Positions 15,235 to 23,680 of a DNA stretch of 64,000 nucleotides are shown here, piece after piece. Position numbers and translations under genes: made by a program. Position 1 is the first letter of the stretch, and each line of letters opens with the position of its first letter. Under the pieces are notes generated by a model, which saw nothing but the letters and a program-made list of their open reading frames with translations, made no database searches and was not told the origin of the DNA. The stretch comes from CAIQPS01 sp963721365 (GTDB taxonomy: Bacteria; Actinomycetota; Thermoleophilia; RBG-16-64-13). The stretch spans positions 70,898-134,897 of the forward strand of contig CAVRJE010000016.1 in NCBI GenBank assembly GCA_963721365.1, in the 5' to 3' direction.

Positions 15235-16104
15235 CTACATAACGATCTTGTTCAGAGGGTACTCGACAATGCCCTGCGCGCCCGCTTCTTTCAGACGCGG
15301 GATGATGACGCGCACCGTGGACTCGTCGAGGATGGTGTTGACCGCCAACCAGTCCTCGTCGCTGAGGGTCGAGATGGTCGGCTTCAAAAGGGCCGGTAGC
15401 ACTTCCAGGACGGCCGGCAGGTCCGCCCTACGCACGTTCAGCATCAGCCCCACCTTACCGAGAGCGGCGATGGCGCCCTGAAGCAGCATGGTGATGTCCT
15501 CGAGTTTGCGCCGCTTCTCGGGGTCCTCCCAGGAATCGATATTGGCGATCAACTGGGTGTTTGACTCGAGAACCGTCTCGATGATGCGAAGCTTGTTGGC
15601 CCGCAGGGAACTCCCCGTCTCGGTGACCTCCACGATGGCATCGGCAAGCTCCGGGGGCTTCACTTCGGTCGCGCCCCAGCTGAACTCGACCTTGGCCGTC
15701 ACCCCGCTCTCAGCCAGATACCTCTTGGTGGTAGCCACGAGTTCGGTCGCGATTATCTTGCCCTCCAGATCCTGGACAGACCGGAACGGCGAGGCCTCGG
15801 GGACTGCCAGCACCCAGCGCACCTTGCCGAAGCTCTGCTTCGCGTAAACGAGGTCGCACACCGGCTGGACGACGGCATCGTTCTCCTGGACCCAGTCCAG
15901 GCCGGTGATCCCGGCGTCGAGTAAGCCGTTCTCAACGTAGCGCGCCATCTCCTGGGCTCGGATGAGCACGCACTCCAGTTCGGGGTCGTCGACTACCGGG
16001 AAGTACGACCGGCTGGAGGTGGTGACGTTGAAGCCGGCCCTCCGGAACAGGTCGATCGTGGCGCTCTCGAGGCTGCCCTTGGGTATACCGAGTTTCAGGA
16101 TCAT
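15235..16104 (-). CDS. hisG: ATP phosphoribosyltransferase HisG, long form
   Basis: Catalyses the first step of histidine biosynthesis, joining ATP and PRPP. At 289 residues it is the long HisG_L form, with a C-terminal regulatory ACT-like HisG_C domain (about 210-289), so it should not need HisZ. Catalytic-domain motifs include LGIPKGSLE at the N-terminus, GLLDAGITGLDWV, and EVTETGSSLRANKLRIIE for the PRPP site. No other his gene is in the window. A TATAAT box at 16144-16149, inside the end of the upstream flavodiiron gene, could give it its own promoter. The ATG at 16104 is well supported. Confidence 0.95.
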   Translation of the reverse strand: MILKLGIPKGSLESATIDLFRRAGFNVTTSSRSYFPVVDDPELECVLIRAQEMARYVENGLLDAGITGLDWVQENDAVVQPVCDLVYAKQSFGKVRWVLAVPEASPFRSVQDLEGKIIATELVATTKRYLAESGVTAKVEFSWGATEVKPPELADAIVEVTETGSSLRANKLRIIETVLESNTQLIANIDSWEDPEKRRKLEDITMLLQGAIAALGKVGLMLNVRRADLPAVLEVLPALLKPTISTLSDEDWLAVNTILDESTVRVIIPRLKEAGAQGIVEYPLNKIVM

Positions 16105-16143
16105 CTATGGCTCTCCAGCACTTGTGGGTCGGGACGGGAGCGA

Positions 16144-16149
16144 ATTATA
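16144..16149 (-). promoter_or_regulatory. Candidate -10 box for hisG
   Basis: The minus strand reads a perfect TATAAT, 40 bp before the hisG ATG, which implies a leader of roughly 30 nt. No good -35 match was found at 17 bp. It overlaps the stop of the flavodiiron gene. Confidence 0.4.
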
Positions 16150-17317
16150 GCCCCGCCTCGCGGTGCTTTGCCGCAACGGCTTCGGCCAGGGCGTCTACTT
16201 TGAGCAGGTCTTCGGTCGTCGGAAGGCCCTTGATGATCACCGGCTCGATGAGTTCGGCCTTAAGACCGGCCGTGAGCTCCGCCATGCGCTCCATCGCGCT
16301 GGTGGCCCAGCCGTAGCTGACGAGCGCCGACAGAAAACGCACCTTGGGCTTGAGAGCGTTGGCCAGGTAGAGGGCCGAGACCATCAGCGGGTGCGGATTC
16401 GTCATGACCGTCGGGGTAGCGGCCACCACCGTGGCCGCGTCTACCAGGGCCGTCGCCAGTTTGCCCAGATCCACTCCCTGGAGGTCCACCCGCTCCACCT
16501 TGACCCCGCGGTCGATCAAGGCCCCGGTCAGACGATCGACCAGAATAGTGGTGCTCCCGTGCATGGTCACGAACGGTATTAGCACCAGGCTGTGCGGCGG
16601 TCCCTCGACCCAGTCCCGGTAGGCGTCGATGATGAACTGCGGCCGGGGGTAGGCGGGGCCGTGGCTGGGCCCGATGAGCTGCGCGCCCAGCGGTTCCACC
16701 CTGTCGAGATTCTTCTTGACCATGGGCCGGAACGGCATCATGATCTCGGCGAAGTAGCGCTTGGCCGCCAGGTACACCTCCTCCTCGGCGCCGTAAAGGT
16801 CGCTCGTGGCCAGGTGCGAGCCGAACATGTCGCAGCTGAATAAGACCTGGCCCTCGACGAGGAAGGTGGACATCGTCTCCGGCCAATGCACCCAGGGCGT
16901 GTAGATGAACCGCAGGGTCTTGCCGCCCAAGAACAGTTCTTCTCCGTCCTCGACCGCCCTCACCACGTCACCGGAGACATGCAGGTGGGTAGCCAGCAGG
17001 TCGACCGCCCTGGCGCTGCAGAGCACCTGCGCCTCGGGGTAACGGGAGAGCACCGCCGGCAGGGAGCCCGAGTGGTCCTGCTCCACATGCTGGATCACCA
17101 CGTAGTCGATCCGGTCCACGCCCCGCAACCTGTCGAGGAGGACCTCGGTCATGGTCGGATCTACCGTATCCAGCAAGACCGTCTTCTCGCTTCCCCTGAC
17201 CAGGTACGAGTTGTAGCTGGTGCCCTCGGGCAGGGGAATAAGCGAGTCGAAGATCCTACGGTCCCAATCGACCGCGCCCACCGAGTAGACACCTGGCCGC
17301 AGTTCACGTGGTTCCAT
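16145..17317 (-). CDS. Flavodiiron protein (class A FDP, FprA-like)
   Basis: Cytoplasmic O2 and/or NO reductase. The N-terminal metallo-beta-lactamase domain (1-245) keeps the diiron ligands: HVEQDHSG (H-x-E-x-D-H), H in TPWVHWPETM, D in FSCDMFGSH and H in GPSHGPAY. The C-terminal flavodoxin domain (about 250-390) has LIPFVTMHGST for FMN phosphate and AATPTVMTNPHPL. At 390 residues it is class A, with no rubredoxin or NADH-oxidoreductase fusion, so it needs a separate electron donor, possibly the neighbouring Hcr-like flavoprotein. The start is ATG 17317 with GGAGGGTGACC upstream. Confidence 0.94.
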   Translation of the reverse strand: MEPRELRPGVYSVGAVDWDRRIFDSLIPLPEGTSYNSYLVRGSEKTVLLDTVDPTMTEVLLDRLRGVDRIDYVVIQHVEQDHSGSLPAVLSRYPEAQVLCSARAVDLLATHLHVSGDVVRAVEDGEELFLGGKTLRFIYTPWVHWPETMSTFLVEGQVLFSCDMFGSHLATSDLYGAEEEVYLAAKRYFAEIMMPFRPMVKKNLDRVEPLGAQLIGPSHGPAYPRPQFIIDAYRDWVEGPPHSLVLIPFVTMHGSTTILVDRLTGALIDRGVKVERVDLQGVDLGKLATALVDAATVVAATPTVMTNPHPLMVSALYLANALKPKVRFLSALVSYGWATSAMERMAELTAGLKAELIEPVIIKGLPTTEDLLKVDALAEAVAAKHREAGL

Positions 17318-17442
17318 TTGCGGTCACCCTCCTTAACTCCCGCCGTGCAGCCGACGCTTCTATATCTACCCGCTCAGCAAACTTCGCGAGAACGAGTACC
17401 CGTTGATTACCGGCCCATACTACGGGATTATGGCTCCTTGCC

Positions 17443-18768
17443 ATGCCCGAATCCACTCTCCGAACCCGCGAGATACTGCGCACCTGGTGGCCGCTCACCG
17501 CCAGTTGGATCCTCATGGGCTTCGAGGGACCCGCCGTCGCCGCCGTCGTGTCCCGGCTGCCCAACCCCACCGTCAACCTCGCGGCCTGGGGCGGCGTGGT
17601 CTTCCCGCTGGCCCTGATGGTCGAGGCTCCTATCATCATGATGCTCGCCGCTTCCACTGCGCTGTGCCGCGATTGGGCCTCGTACATCAAGATGCGGCGC
17701 TTCATGAACCAGCTGGGAGCCGCACTGACGGCGCTGCACATCCTCATCGTGGCGACACCATTGTATTACGTGATCGCGGAAGACCTCCTCGGCGCTCCCA
17801 AAGCAGTCCTGGCGCCCGCCCGAGTCGGTCTGTTCATCATGATCCCCTGGACCTGGTCCATCGCCTACCGGCGCTTCCACCAGGGCATACTCATCCGCTT
17901 CGGCCACTCTCTGAAGATCGGCCTGGGCACGGCCGTGCGCTTCTCGGCCGACGCGTTGATGCTCGCGATCGGCTATTTCGGCGGCTGGCCGGGGATAGTC
18001 GTCGCAGGCTGCGGCATGGTCGCCGGCGTCCTCACCGAGGCCTTGTACGTGCATCGCGCCGTGCGTCCGACGCTCCGCGACCAGCTGAGACCCGCGCCCC
18101 CGGTGGGGATCCCGCTCTCTACGCGGGCCATGCTCGACTTCTACATCCCTTTGTCGCTCACCCAGGTGCTGATACTCATCGCTTACCCCATAGGCAGCGC
18201 GGCCATGAGCCGTATGCCTCTGCCGCTGCTCTCTCTGGCGGCCTGGCCGGTGGTGGGGGCCGTCCGGTACGTCACAGGAAGTTTCGGCGGCGCCTATAAC
18301 GAAGTGGTGGTGGCGCTGGTGGAACGCAGACGCTCATCCCGGCCCCTGTTCCGCTTTGCGGTGGTCATCGCCGGCGTCGCTACGGCCTCTCTCGCCGTGC
18401 TCACCATCCCCGCGGTGTCGACAGCGATCTTCGCCGATCTCATCGGTCTGGCCGCCCCTCTGCCGGCCATGGTCCACAAGTCGCTGTACTTACTTCTGCC
18501 CGTGCCTGCTATCGCGGTCGCTCAGAGCTACTTCCAGGGGATGATCCTCCACAGCCGCCGGACGCGCAGCATCACCGAGGCAGTGCTGATCTTCCTGGGC
18601 GTGGTCACCGTGGCTCTGATCGCGGGCGTCCTCTGGGGCGGCGCAGTGGGCCTCTACGTGGCGCTGGCGGCCTTCACGTTCGGAGAGTTCGTGCGCACCT
18701 GCTGGCTATGGGTTCGCAGCCGCGATGCCCGGCGAGCAGTGTCCGAACGGGATACGTTGCCGGCCTAA
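17443..18768 (+). CDS. MATE/ANKH-like multipass membrane protein
   Basis: A protein of 441 residues with about twelve TM helices and two similar halves (ILRTWWPLTASWILMGFEGP near 11; AMLDFYIPLSLTQVLILIAY near 228), the layout of the MATE/flippase superfamily. NLAAWGGVVFPLALMVEAPI resembles bacterial homologs of the progressive ankylosis protein (ANKH), but I assign only the superfamily with confidence. Substrate unknown. It is transcribed alone and ends 9 bp before the convergent dehydratase operon. The upstream spacer holds a TTGAT half-site at 17403, with no matching second half. Confidence 0.72.
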   Translation: MPESTLRTREILRTWWPLTASWILMGFEGPAVAAVVSRLPNPTVNLAAWGGVVFPLALMVEAPIIMMLAASTALCRDWASYIKMRRFMNQLGAALTALHILIVATPLYYVIAEDLLGAPKAVLAPARVGLFIMIPWTWSIAYRRFHQGILIRFGHSLKIGLGTAVRFSADALMLAIGYFGGWPGIVVAGCGMVAGVLTEALYVHRAVRPTLRDQLRPAPPVGIPLSTRAMLDFYIPLSLTQVLILIAYPIGSAAMSRMPLPLLSLAAWPVVGAVRYVTGSFGGAYNEVVVALVERRRSSRPLFRFAVVIAGVATASLAVLTIPAVSTAIFADLIGLAAPLPAMVHKSLYLLLPVPAIAVAQSYFQGMILHSRRTRSITEAVLIFLGVVTVALIAGVLWGGAVGLYVALAAFTFGEFVRTCWLWVRSRDARRAVSERDTLPA

Positions 18769-18777
18769 GGGGCAGCC

Positions 18778-19440
18778 CTAGCGGGTCCGCTCCTCCACCA
18801 CGAGCTTCCGGATGTACGGGATCAGCCCGCCCGCATCGACAATAGCCTGACGGGCCGGGGGCAGCGGCTCCACCGTGTAGCTCTTGCCGGTCGTGACGTT
18901 GACCACCTCTCCGTCCTTGAACTCCAGCTCGTCGCCCTCGGCCGCCTCGATACCGGGGCAGATGATCAGCCGCAAGCCCAGGTTGACGGCATTCTGGAGG
19001 AAGATGCGCGAGTAGTTGTTCGCGACGACGGTCAGGTCCCAACCCTTGAGGCAGGATGCCGCCTGCTCACGGGAGGAACCGGTCCCAAAATTGCGGTCCG
19101 CGACCACGACGCCACCCGGCGCGACGGCCCCGTCTTTGAGCTTCTTGTTGAACTCCGCCACATCGGCAAAGCAGTATTGCGGAGTCTCGGTGGGAAGCAC
19201 CGTGGCCATGAAGCGGCCCGGATAGATGGCATCGGTCGACACGTCGTCGCCAAGGCGGAGGACTACCTTAGAGCCCGATTCAACATGAACCTGCGGCCGC
19301 CGAGTCCGCACTGGACGGCACGATGCATCGTCCTCAGTCGCACCCGTAGCGCTGCTACGAGTGCTCCCTGCGTCCTTGCCTCGCGCTCGTCCATCGCGCC
19401 CTGTCGACGGATGTTCATCTTGAATCGGGCTATTGGCCAT
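18778..19440 (-). CDS. Aconitase-family dehydratase small subunit (LeuD/DmdB-like)
   Basis: Swivel-domain subunit pairing with the large subunit 1 bp upstream to isomerise or dehydrate a hydroxy-di- or tricarboxylate. The conserved part begins near residue 52: DDVSTDAIYPGRFM, then RNFGTGSSREQAASCLKG (substrate loop) and NNYSRIFLQNAVNLGL. The first 50 residues are hydrophilic, Arg/Ser/Thr-rich and unlike LeuD (usually about 165 residues in this short form); a GTG at about residue 44 is an alternative start. Substrate could be isopropylmalate, citramalate-type or 2,3-dimethylmalate; see the large subunit. Confidence 0.85.
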   Translation of the reverse strand: MANSPIQDEHPSTGRDGRARGKDAGSTRSSATGATEDDASCRPVRTRRPQVHVESGSKVVLRLGDDVSTDAIYPGRFMATVLPTETPQYCFADVAEFNKKLKDGAVAPGGVVVADRNFGTGSSREQAASCLKGWDLTVVANNYSRIFLQNAVNLGLRLIICPGIEAAEGDELEFKDGEVVNVTTGKSYTVEPLPPARQAIVDAGGLIPYIRKLVVEERTR

Positions 19441-19441
19441 C

Positions 19442-20731
19442 TCAGGCTCCTTTCCGGGGGTCGGTGATTTCCCCGCGCAGCGCGCTGACCGCCGCCGTTA
19501 GGGGCGAGGCCAGGTAGACGGACGAGTTCGGGTTGCCCATCCTGCCCTTGAAGTTCCGGTTCGTGGTGGCCAGGGCCACCTCTCCGTCGCCGAGCGCGCC
19601 CTGGTGGATACCCAGGCAGCAGCCGCAGCCGGGGTTCATGATCACCGCTCCGGCATCGGCCAGGTCGCCCAGATATCCCCTCCGCATGGCTTCCGTCCAG
19701 ATGCGCCACGAAGCCGGGAAGACGAGCATCCGGGTACCCGCGGGCAGCTTCTTGCCCCGGACCACCGCTGCCGCCGTCTCCAGGTCGTCCAGCCTGCCGT
19801 TGGTGCAGGAGCCGATGACCACCTGGTCGATCTTGACGCCTTCGACCTCTCCGACCGGGACGACGTTGTCCACGGTATGCGGCCGGGCGACCTGCGGCTC
19901 CAGCCGGGTGACGTCGATCTCGACCACCTCTTCGTAGCCGGCGTCCGGATCGGGCGCGACGGCCGTGAAGGGGCCGTTGGCGCAGGCTTCCTCCCGCAGG
20001 TAGCGGAAAGTCTCCTCGTCGGCCGGCACGATGCCGCACGTGGCGCCTGCCTCCACAGACATGTTGCAGAGCACCAGACGCCCCGATATCGACATGTGCT
20101 TGATCGCGCGCCCGTGGAACTCGATCACCCGGAAGTTGGCGCCCTCCGCGGAGATCATGCCGATCAGATAGAGGATGAGATCCTTTGGCCCCACGTACGG
20201 CCTGAACTCGCCGTCGGCGACGACCTTGATGGTCGGCGGGACTTCCACGTTGACCATCCGGCCGAGGGACCACACACCCGCCATGTCGGTCGCACCCACG
20301 CCGATAGCCATGGCTCCCATCGCGCCGTGGCTGCTCGTGTGGCTGTCGGCGCCGACGACCACCATCCCCGGCAGCACATAGCCGCTCTCAGCCAGGATCT
20401 GGTGGCAGATACCGCCCTCGTCGCCCCGCACGTCATGGAACTTCGTGATCCCTTGCTTGGCCACAAAGTCCCGGATCTTCTTCTGGTTGGTGGCCGTCCT
20501 GGCCGTCTCTGCGGGCACGCGGTGGTCGAAGATGATCGCGATCTTGGCCGGGTCCCATACGGCCGGCTCGAGGCCGGTCCCATCGAAGATCTCGAAGAAC
20601 TGGTTCATGATCAGCGCCGAGTTCTCGTGCGACATGGCGAGGTCGACGGCCGGCTCCACGACCATCCCCGGCGACACCTCCGCTACCCCGGCCGCACGAG
20701 CCAGTATCTTCTCAGCAACGGTCATTCCCAC
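19442..20731 (-). CDS. Aconitase-family dehydratase large subunit (LeuC/DmdA-like)
   Basis: [4Fe-4S] hydro-lyase large subunit of about 430 residues. Cluster cysteines occur in VIGSCTNGRLDDL and NPGCGCCLG. Other family motifs are FDHRVPAE, GADSHTSSHGAMGA and GVGATDMAGV. The length and the separate small subunit place it in the 3-isopropylmalate dehydratase-like branch (LeuC, homoaconitase, 2,3-dimethylmalate dehydratase DmdA). The neighbouring isocitrate-lyase-type gene recalls the DmdAB-lyase set of nicotinate fermentation, but no synthase or other nicotinate gene is visible. A GTG at 20731 has AAGGAG at good spacing; ATG at 20725 is an alternative. Confidence 0.87.
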   Translation of the reverse strand: MGMTVAEKILARAAGVAEVSPGMVVEPAVDLAMSHENSALIMNQFFEIFDGTGLEPAVWDPAKIAIIFDHRVPAETARTATNQKKIRDFVAKQGITKFHDVRGDEGGICHQILAESGYVLPGMVVVGADSHTSSHGAMGAMAIGVGATDMAGVWSLGRMVNVEVPPTIKVVADGEFRPYVGPKDLILYLIGMISAEGANFRVIEFHGRAIKHMSISGRLVLCNMSVEAGATCGIVPADEETFRYLREEACANGPFTAVAPDPDAGYEEVVEIDVTRLEPQVARPHTVDNVVPVGEVEGVKIDQVVIGSCTNGRLDDLETAAAVVRGKKLPAGTRMLVFPASWRIWTEAMRRGYLGDLADAGAVIMNPGCGCCLGIHQGALGDGEVALATTNRNFKGRMGNPNSSVYLASPLTAAVSALRGEITDPRKGA

Positions 20732-20797
20732 GGGCCTGTCTCCTTTCGCGCGTCCGCTCGCCACTCAGGCCGGCCGGGCCCTCCGGGCACCGGGATC

Positions 20798-21730
20798 TCA
20801 ACCGACGATCTTCTTGGCCTCTCCGTACTTGGTCTCCATCCGCCGGCGCGGTAGGTACTCGTCTTCCATGCACTTGTAGTCCTTGAGTCCGACGAAGTCG
20901 GTGTATTCCTCGAAGGAGCTGGCCCACTGCGACTGCCCGGGCAGGGTGCCGGTCGGCGAGGCCTTGAGGGCGGTGAAGAACTCCACGAGCGCTTTGTGCG
21001 CGACCATGATGGAAGCCACGGGGATCGAGACGCGCCCCACACCCATGGCCGCGAGATCGGGGATGGGGATGAGCTCGGTCTTCATGCCGCTGATGGCGTC
21101 CATGAGGTTGACCGAGAGGGGCCCCTTGACTTCCCTGACGGCCCTCTCGACATCGGCCCTCGTCCGGATGCCGTCGATGAAGCCAAGGTCCGCGCCGGCC
21201 TCCAGGTACAGGTTGCACCGTGCGATAGCCTCGTCCAGGCCGAGCACGCCCGCCGCGTCGGTGCGGGCGTTGATGATGAAGTCGGCATCCAGCCGGTCAC
21301 GGACGTCGGCGCAGGCCCTCACCTTGCCCGCCATCTCCGCGGCCTCGATGACTTCCTTGCCTGCCATATGGCCGCACCGTTTGGGAAAGACCTGGTCCTC
21401 GATGTTCATGCCCGCCACGCCCATGGCGATCAACCGCTCGGCGATCCAGGCCGCGTTCACAGCGTTGCCGCCGCCGGTGTCGATATCGGCCATCACCGGG
21501 ATGTCGACGGCCTGGGCGATGTTCCAGGTGACGTCGAGAACGTCCTTCATCTGCACGAGGCCCACATCGGGTTTGCCCAGGACCGAGCCCGCAACGCCGT
21601 ACCCCGACACCTGGATGGCCTCGAAGCCGCACTTCTCGATGACCATGGCGCTGAAGGCGTCGTATGCCCCCGGCACCACCACCGCCCGGCGCTCCATGAT
21701 GGCCTTGCGCAGCACAGCCGACTTCTTCAC
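20798..21730 (-). CDS. Isocitrate lyase/PEP mutase family enzyme (methylisocitrate or dimethylmalate lyase-like)
   Basis: A (beta/alpha)8 Mg2+-dependent C-C lyase of 310 residues. PGAYDAFSAMVIEKCGF and MADIDTGGGNA match the family. The catalytic-loop motif PKRCGH (K-[KR]-C-G-[HLM]) marks true lyases (isocitrate, methylisocitrate or dimethylmalate) rather than PEP mutase. Family members split 2-methylisocitrate to pyruvate plus succinate, or 2,3-dimethylmalate to pyruvate plus propionate. Its place between a dehydrogenase gene and dehydratase genes in one operon argues for a shared branched hydroxyacid pathway. The ATG at 21730 follows GGGAGGAGGG. The substrate is not determinable here. Confidence 0.88.
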   Translation of the reverse strand: MKKSAVLRKAIMERRAVVVPGAYDAFSAMVIEKCGFEAIQVSGYGVAGSVLGKPDVGLVQMKDVLDVTWNIAQAVDIPVMADIDTGGGNAVNAAWIAERLIAMGVAGMNIEDQVFPKRCGHMAGKEVIEAAEMAGKVRACADVRDRLDADFIINARTDAAGVLGLDEAIARCNLYLEAGADLGFIDGIRTRADVERAVREVKGPLSVNLMDAISGMKTELIPIPDLAAMGVGRVSIPVASIMVAHKALVEFFTALKASPTGTLPGQSQWASSFEEYTDFVGLKDYKCMEDEYLPRRRMETKYGEAKKIVG

Positions 21731-21820
21731 TTCGAACCCTCCTCCCGGCGAACCGGGCGCCTGTTTATCGTCTCCGGCCGGCCGCGCGCCGCAAGGCGGG
21801 CAGCAGCCGCCGGTCGCTGG

Positions 21821-22940
21821 CTACAGCTTGGACGCCACCGCGTCCGCCATCTCCATCGTGGTGTTCGCGCCGCCCATGTCATAGGTGCGCACCTTGCCCT
21901 CGGCTATGACCGCCGCCACCGCGTCCTCCAACCGGACGGCCTTATCGCCCTCGCCCAGCCAGTCGAGCATCATCTTGGCGGCGAGGATCGTGGCCAGCGG
22001 GTTCACCTTGTTCTGGCCCGCGTATTTCGGTGCAGAGCCGTGGGTAGGCTCGAACACGGCGAGCTGAGACCCGATATTGCCGGAGCAGCCGAAGCCAAGC
22101 CCGCCCACCATCTGAGCGCACAGGTCGGAGATGATGTCCCCGTAGAGATTCGGCGCCACCAGCACGTCGTAGTCGAACGGGTTCTTCAGCAACCACATGC
22201 AGACGGCGTCGATGTTGGCGTCGTTCACCTGGATGTCGGGGAACTCCTTGGCCACCGAGCGCGCGGCCTCGAGGAAGAGGCCGTCGGTGGCTCTGACGAC
22301 GTTGGCCTTGTGGACGATGGTGACCTTCTTGCGCCCGTGGGCCCGAGCGAACTCGAAGGCGGCCCGGGCGATGCGCTCCGACCCGCCCCGCGTGTTGATC
22401 TTGCAGGAGATGGCGTACTCATCGGAGGGCAGCTTGTGGAAGGGAGCAAAGCTCTTGGAGAGGTGTCCGAGGGTATCGGCCAGCTCCTGGGGAACCGGGT
22501 TGAACTCGACGCCCGCGTAGAGATCCTCGGTGTTCTCCCGGAAGACCACCAGATCTATCCCCTCTTTGAAGTTGATCGGGTTACCGGGGTAGGCCTTGCA
22601 AGGCCGAAGGCATACGTAGAGGTCGAAAAGCTGGCGCATGCGCACGATCGGCGACCGGTACACCAGGCCCTTGCCCTGAAGCTCGGGTACCAACTCCGCT
22701 TCGGCGGCCTTGACCGGCTTGGAGGTGATGGCGCCGAACATGGCCGCATCCACGCGCTTGAGCAGGTCGACCGTCCGCTGCGGGAAGGCGTCGCCCTCCT
22801 GGCGCCAGCACTCCCAGCCGATGTCGCCCTCCACGTACTCGGCCTCGAATCCCAGAGCCGTCGAGGACCACCCGGACCGCCGCGCAGACCTCTATCCCTA
22901 TCCCGTCACCCGGCAACCAGCCGATCTTGTGCTTAGCCAC
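21821..22940 (-). CDS. Isocitrate/isopropylmalate dehydrogenase family protein, frameshifted near 5' end
   Basis: NAD(P)-dependent decarboxylating beta-hydroxyacid dehydrogenase. The N-terminus MAKHKIGWLPGDGIGIEVC (from GTG 22940, AGGAGG 7 nt upstream) is in one frame; GWECWRQEGDAFP onwards is in another, with the break near 22855. Substrate and metal motifs are visible: VVFRENTEDLYAGVE, HKANVVRATDG, APNLYGDIISDLCAQMVGG and FEPTHGSAPKYAG. Corrected length is about 372 residues. The family includes isocitrate, isopropylmalate, homoisocitrate and tartrate/malate enzymes. As first gene of the operon it fits the same hydroxyacid pathway. The small substrate loop YRSPIVRMRQLFD departs from classical LeuB. 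Confidence 0.9.
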
Positions 22941-23008
22941 GCCCTAGTCCTCCTGCTCTAGCGAAACTGCCTCCCTGCACTTATGCAGAACCTGCATCAA
23001 CCATACCA

Positions 23009-23518
23009 CTAGGAGCCCTCGAGGAATCCTTTCCACCGGGCGATATGCCCGTACTCATCCGCCCGGTCCTTCTCGATGAACACCCGGGTCTCGTCGTCCC
23101 ATTCGGCCCCGGCCAGCAGCTTGCCGTAGTGCTCCACGGCCTTGTTCTCGACCCAGATACCGGTCTTCAGCACCCGCTCGGTGCCCATCATCCGGGAGCC
23201 GAGGCCGAACACGTAGCCGGCCAGCCAGAAACGGCCGCGAAGCTTGGCCGGCTTGAAGCCGTACTCGTAGAGCCGGGTCTGGAAGTCCTGCATGTGCGTC
23301 ATCTCGTTGCACATGGCCGTCGTCAGCGCCGTGTTGAGCGGGGTGACGTCCTTGGTCATCTGGCACTTGTAGATGGTCGTCGCCATGATCTCCAGCGCGT
23401 GGAGGGTCTGCAATCCTTTTCTCAGCGCCTTCCTCTTGTCCTCACTGAGATCCCGCCCCCTGGGCCTGACCTGGTCCTCCCTCATCTCCGGCCGGATGAT
23501 GGTGATGTCGTACGTCAT
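23009..23518 (-). CDS. Ferritin-like diiron protein (COQ7/demethoxyubiquinone hydroxylase-like)
   Basis: A four-helix-bundle protein of 169 residues with two pairs of Glu/ExxH-type ligands: LHALEIMATTIYKCQ, NEMTHMQDFQ, VENKAVEHYGKLL and DRADEYGHIARW. The spacing is that of ferritin-like diiron carboxylate proteins and resembles COQ7-type demethoxyubiquinone hydroxylases, though anaerobic homologs may only handle peroxide or iron. A hydrophobic stretch (FWLAGYVFGLGSRMM) could contact the membrane. It is transcribed alone from ATG 23518, divergent from the zinc-ribbon gene. Confidence 0.72.
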   Translation of the reverse strand: MTYDITIIRPEMREDQVRPRGRDLSEDKRKALRKGLQTLHALEIMATTIYKCQMTKDVTPLNTALTTAMCNEMTHMQDFQTRLYEYGFKPAKLRGRFWLAGYVFGLGSRMMGTERVLKTGIWVENKAVEHYGKLLAGAEWDDETRVFIEKDRADEYGHIARWKGFLEGS

Positions 23519-23680
23519 CTGCGCCTCCCGTCGATGCTTCTCCCGGTTTGCTCTACCGACTCAGCCTCTCTCGTCGCCCTCGTTCCGTCAAGCGGTTGCC
23601 GGACAGCCCGTCGCGCGAGTATCCTCCAATCACCACCATCAGACACTCGCTCTTTGAGGGCCAAGGAGGATCACCAAGGC

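Noticed and set aside
17403..17416. TTGAT half-site upstream of the MATE/ANKH-like gene as an Fnr/Dnr operator
   Set aside because: The second half (GGCCC) does not match ATCAA.
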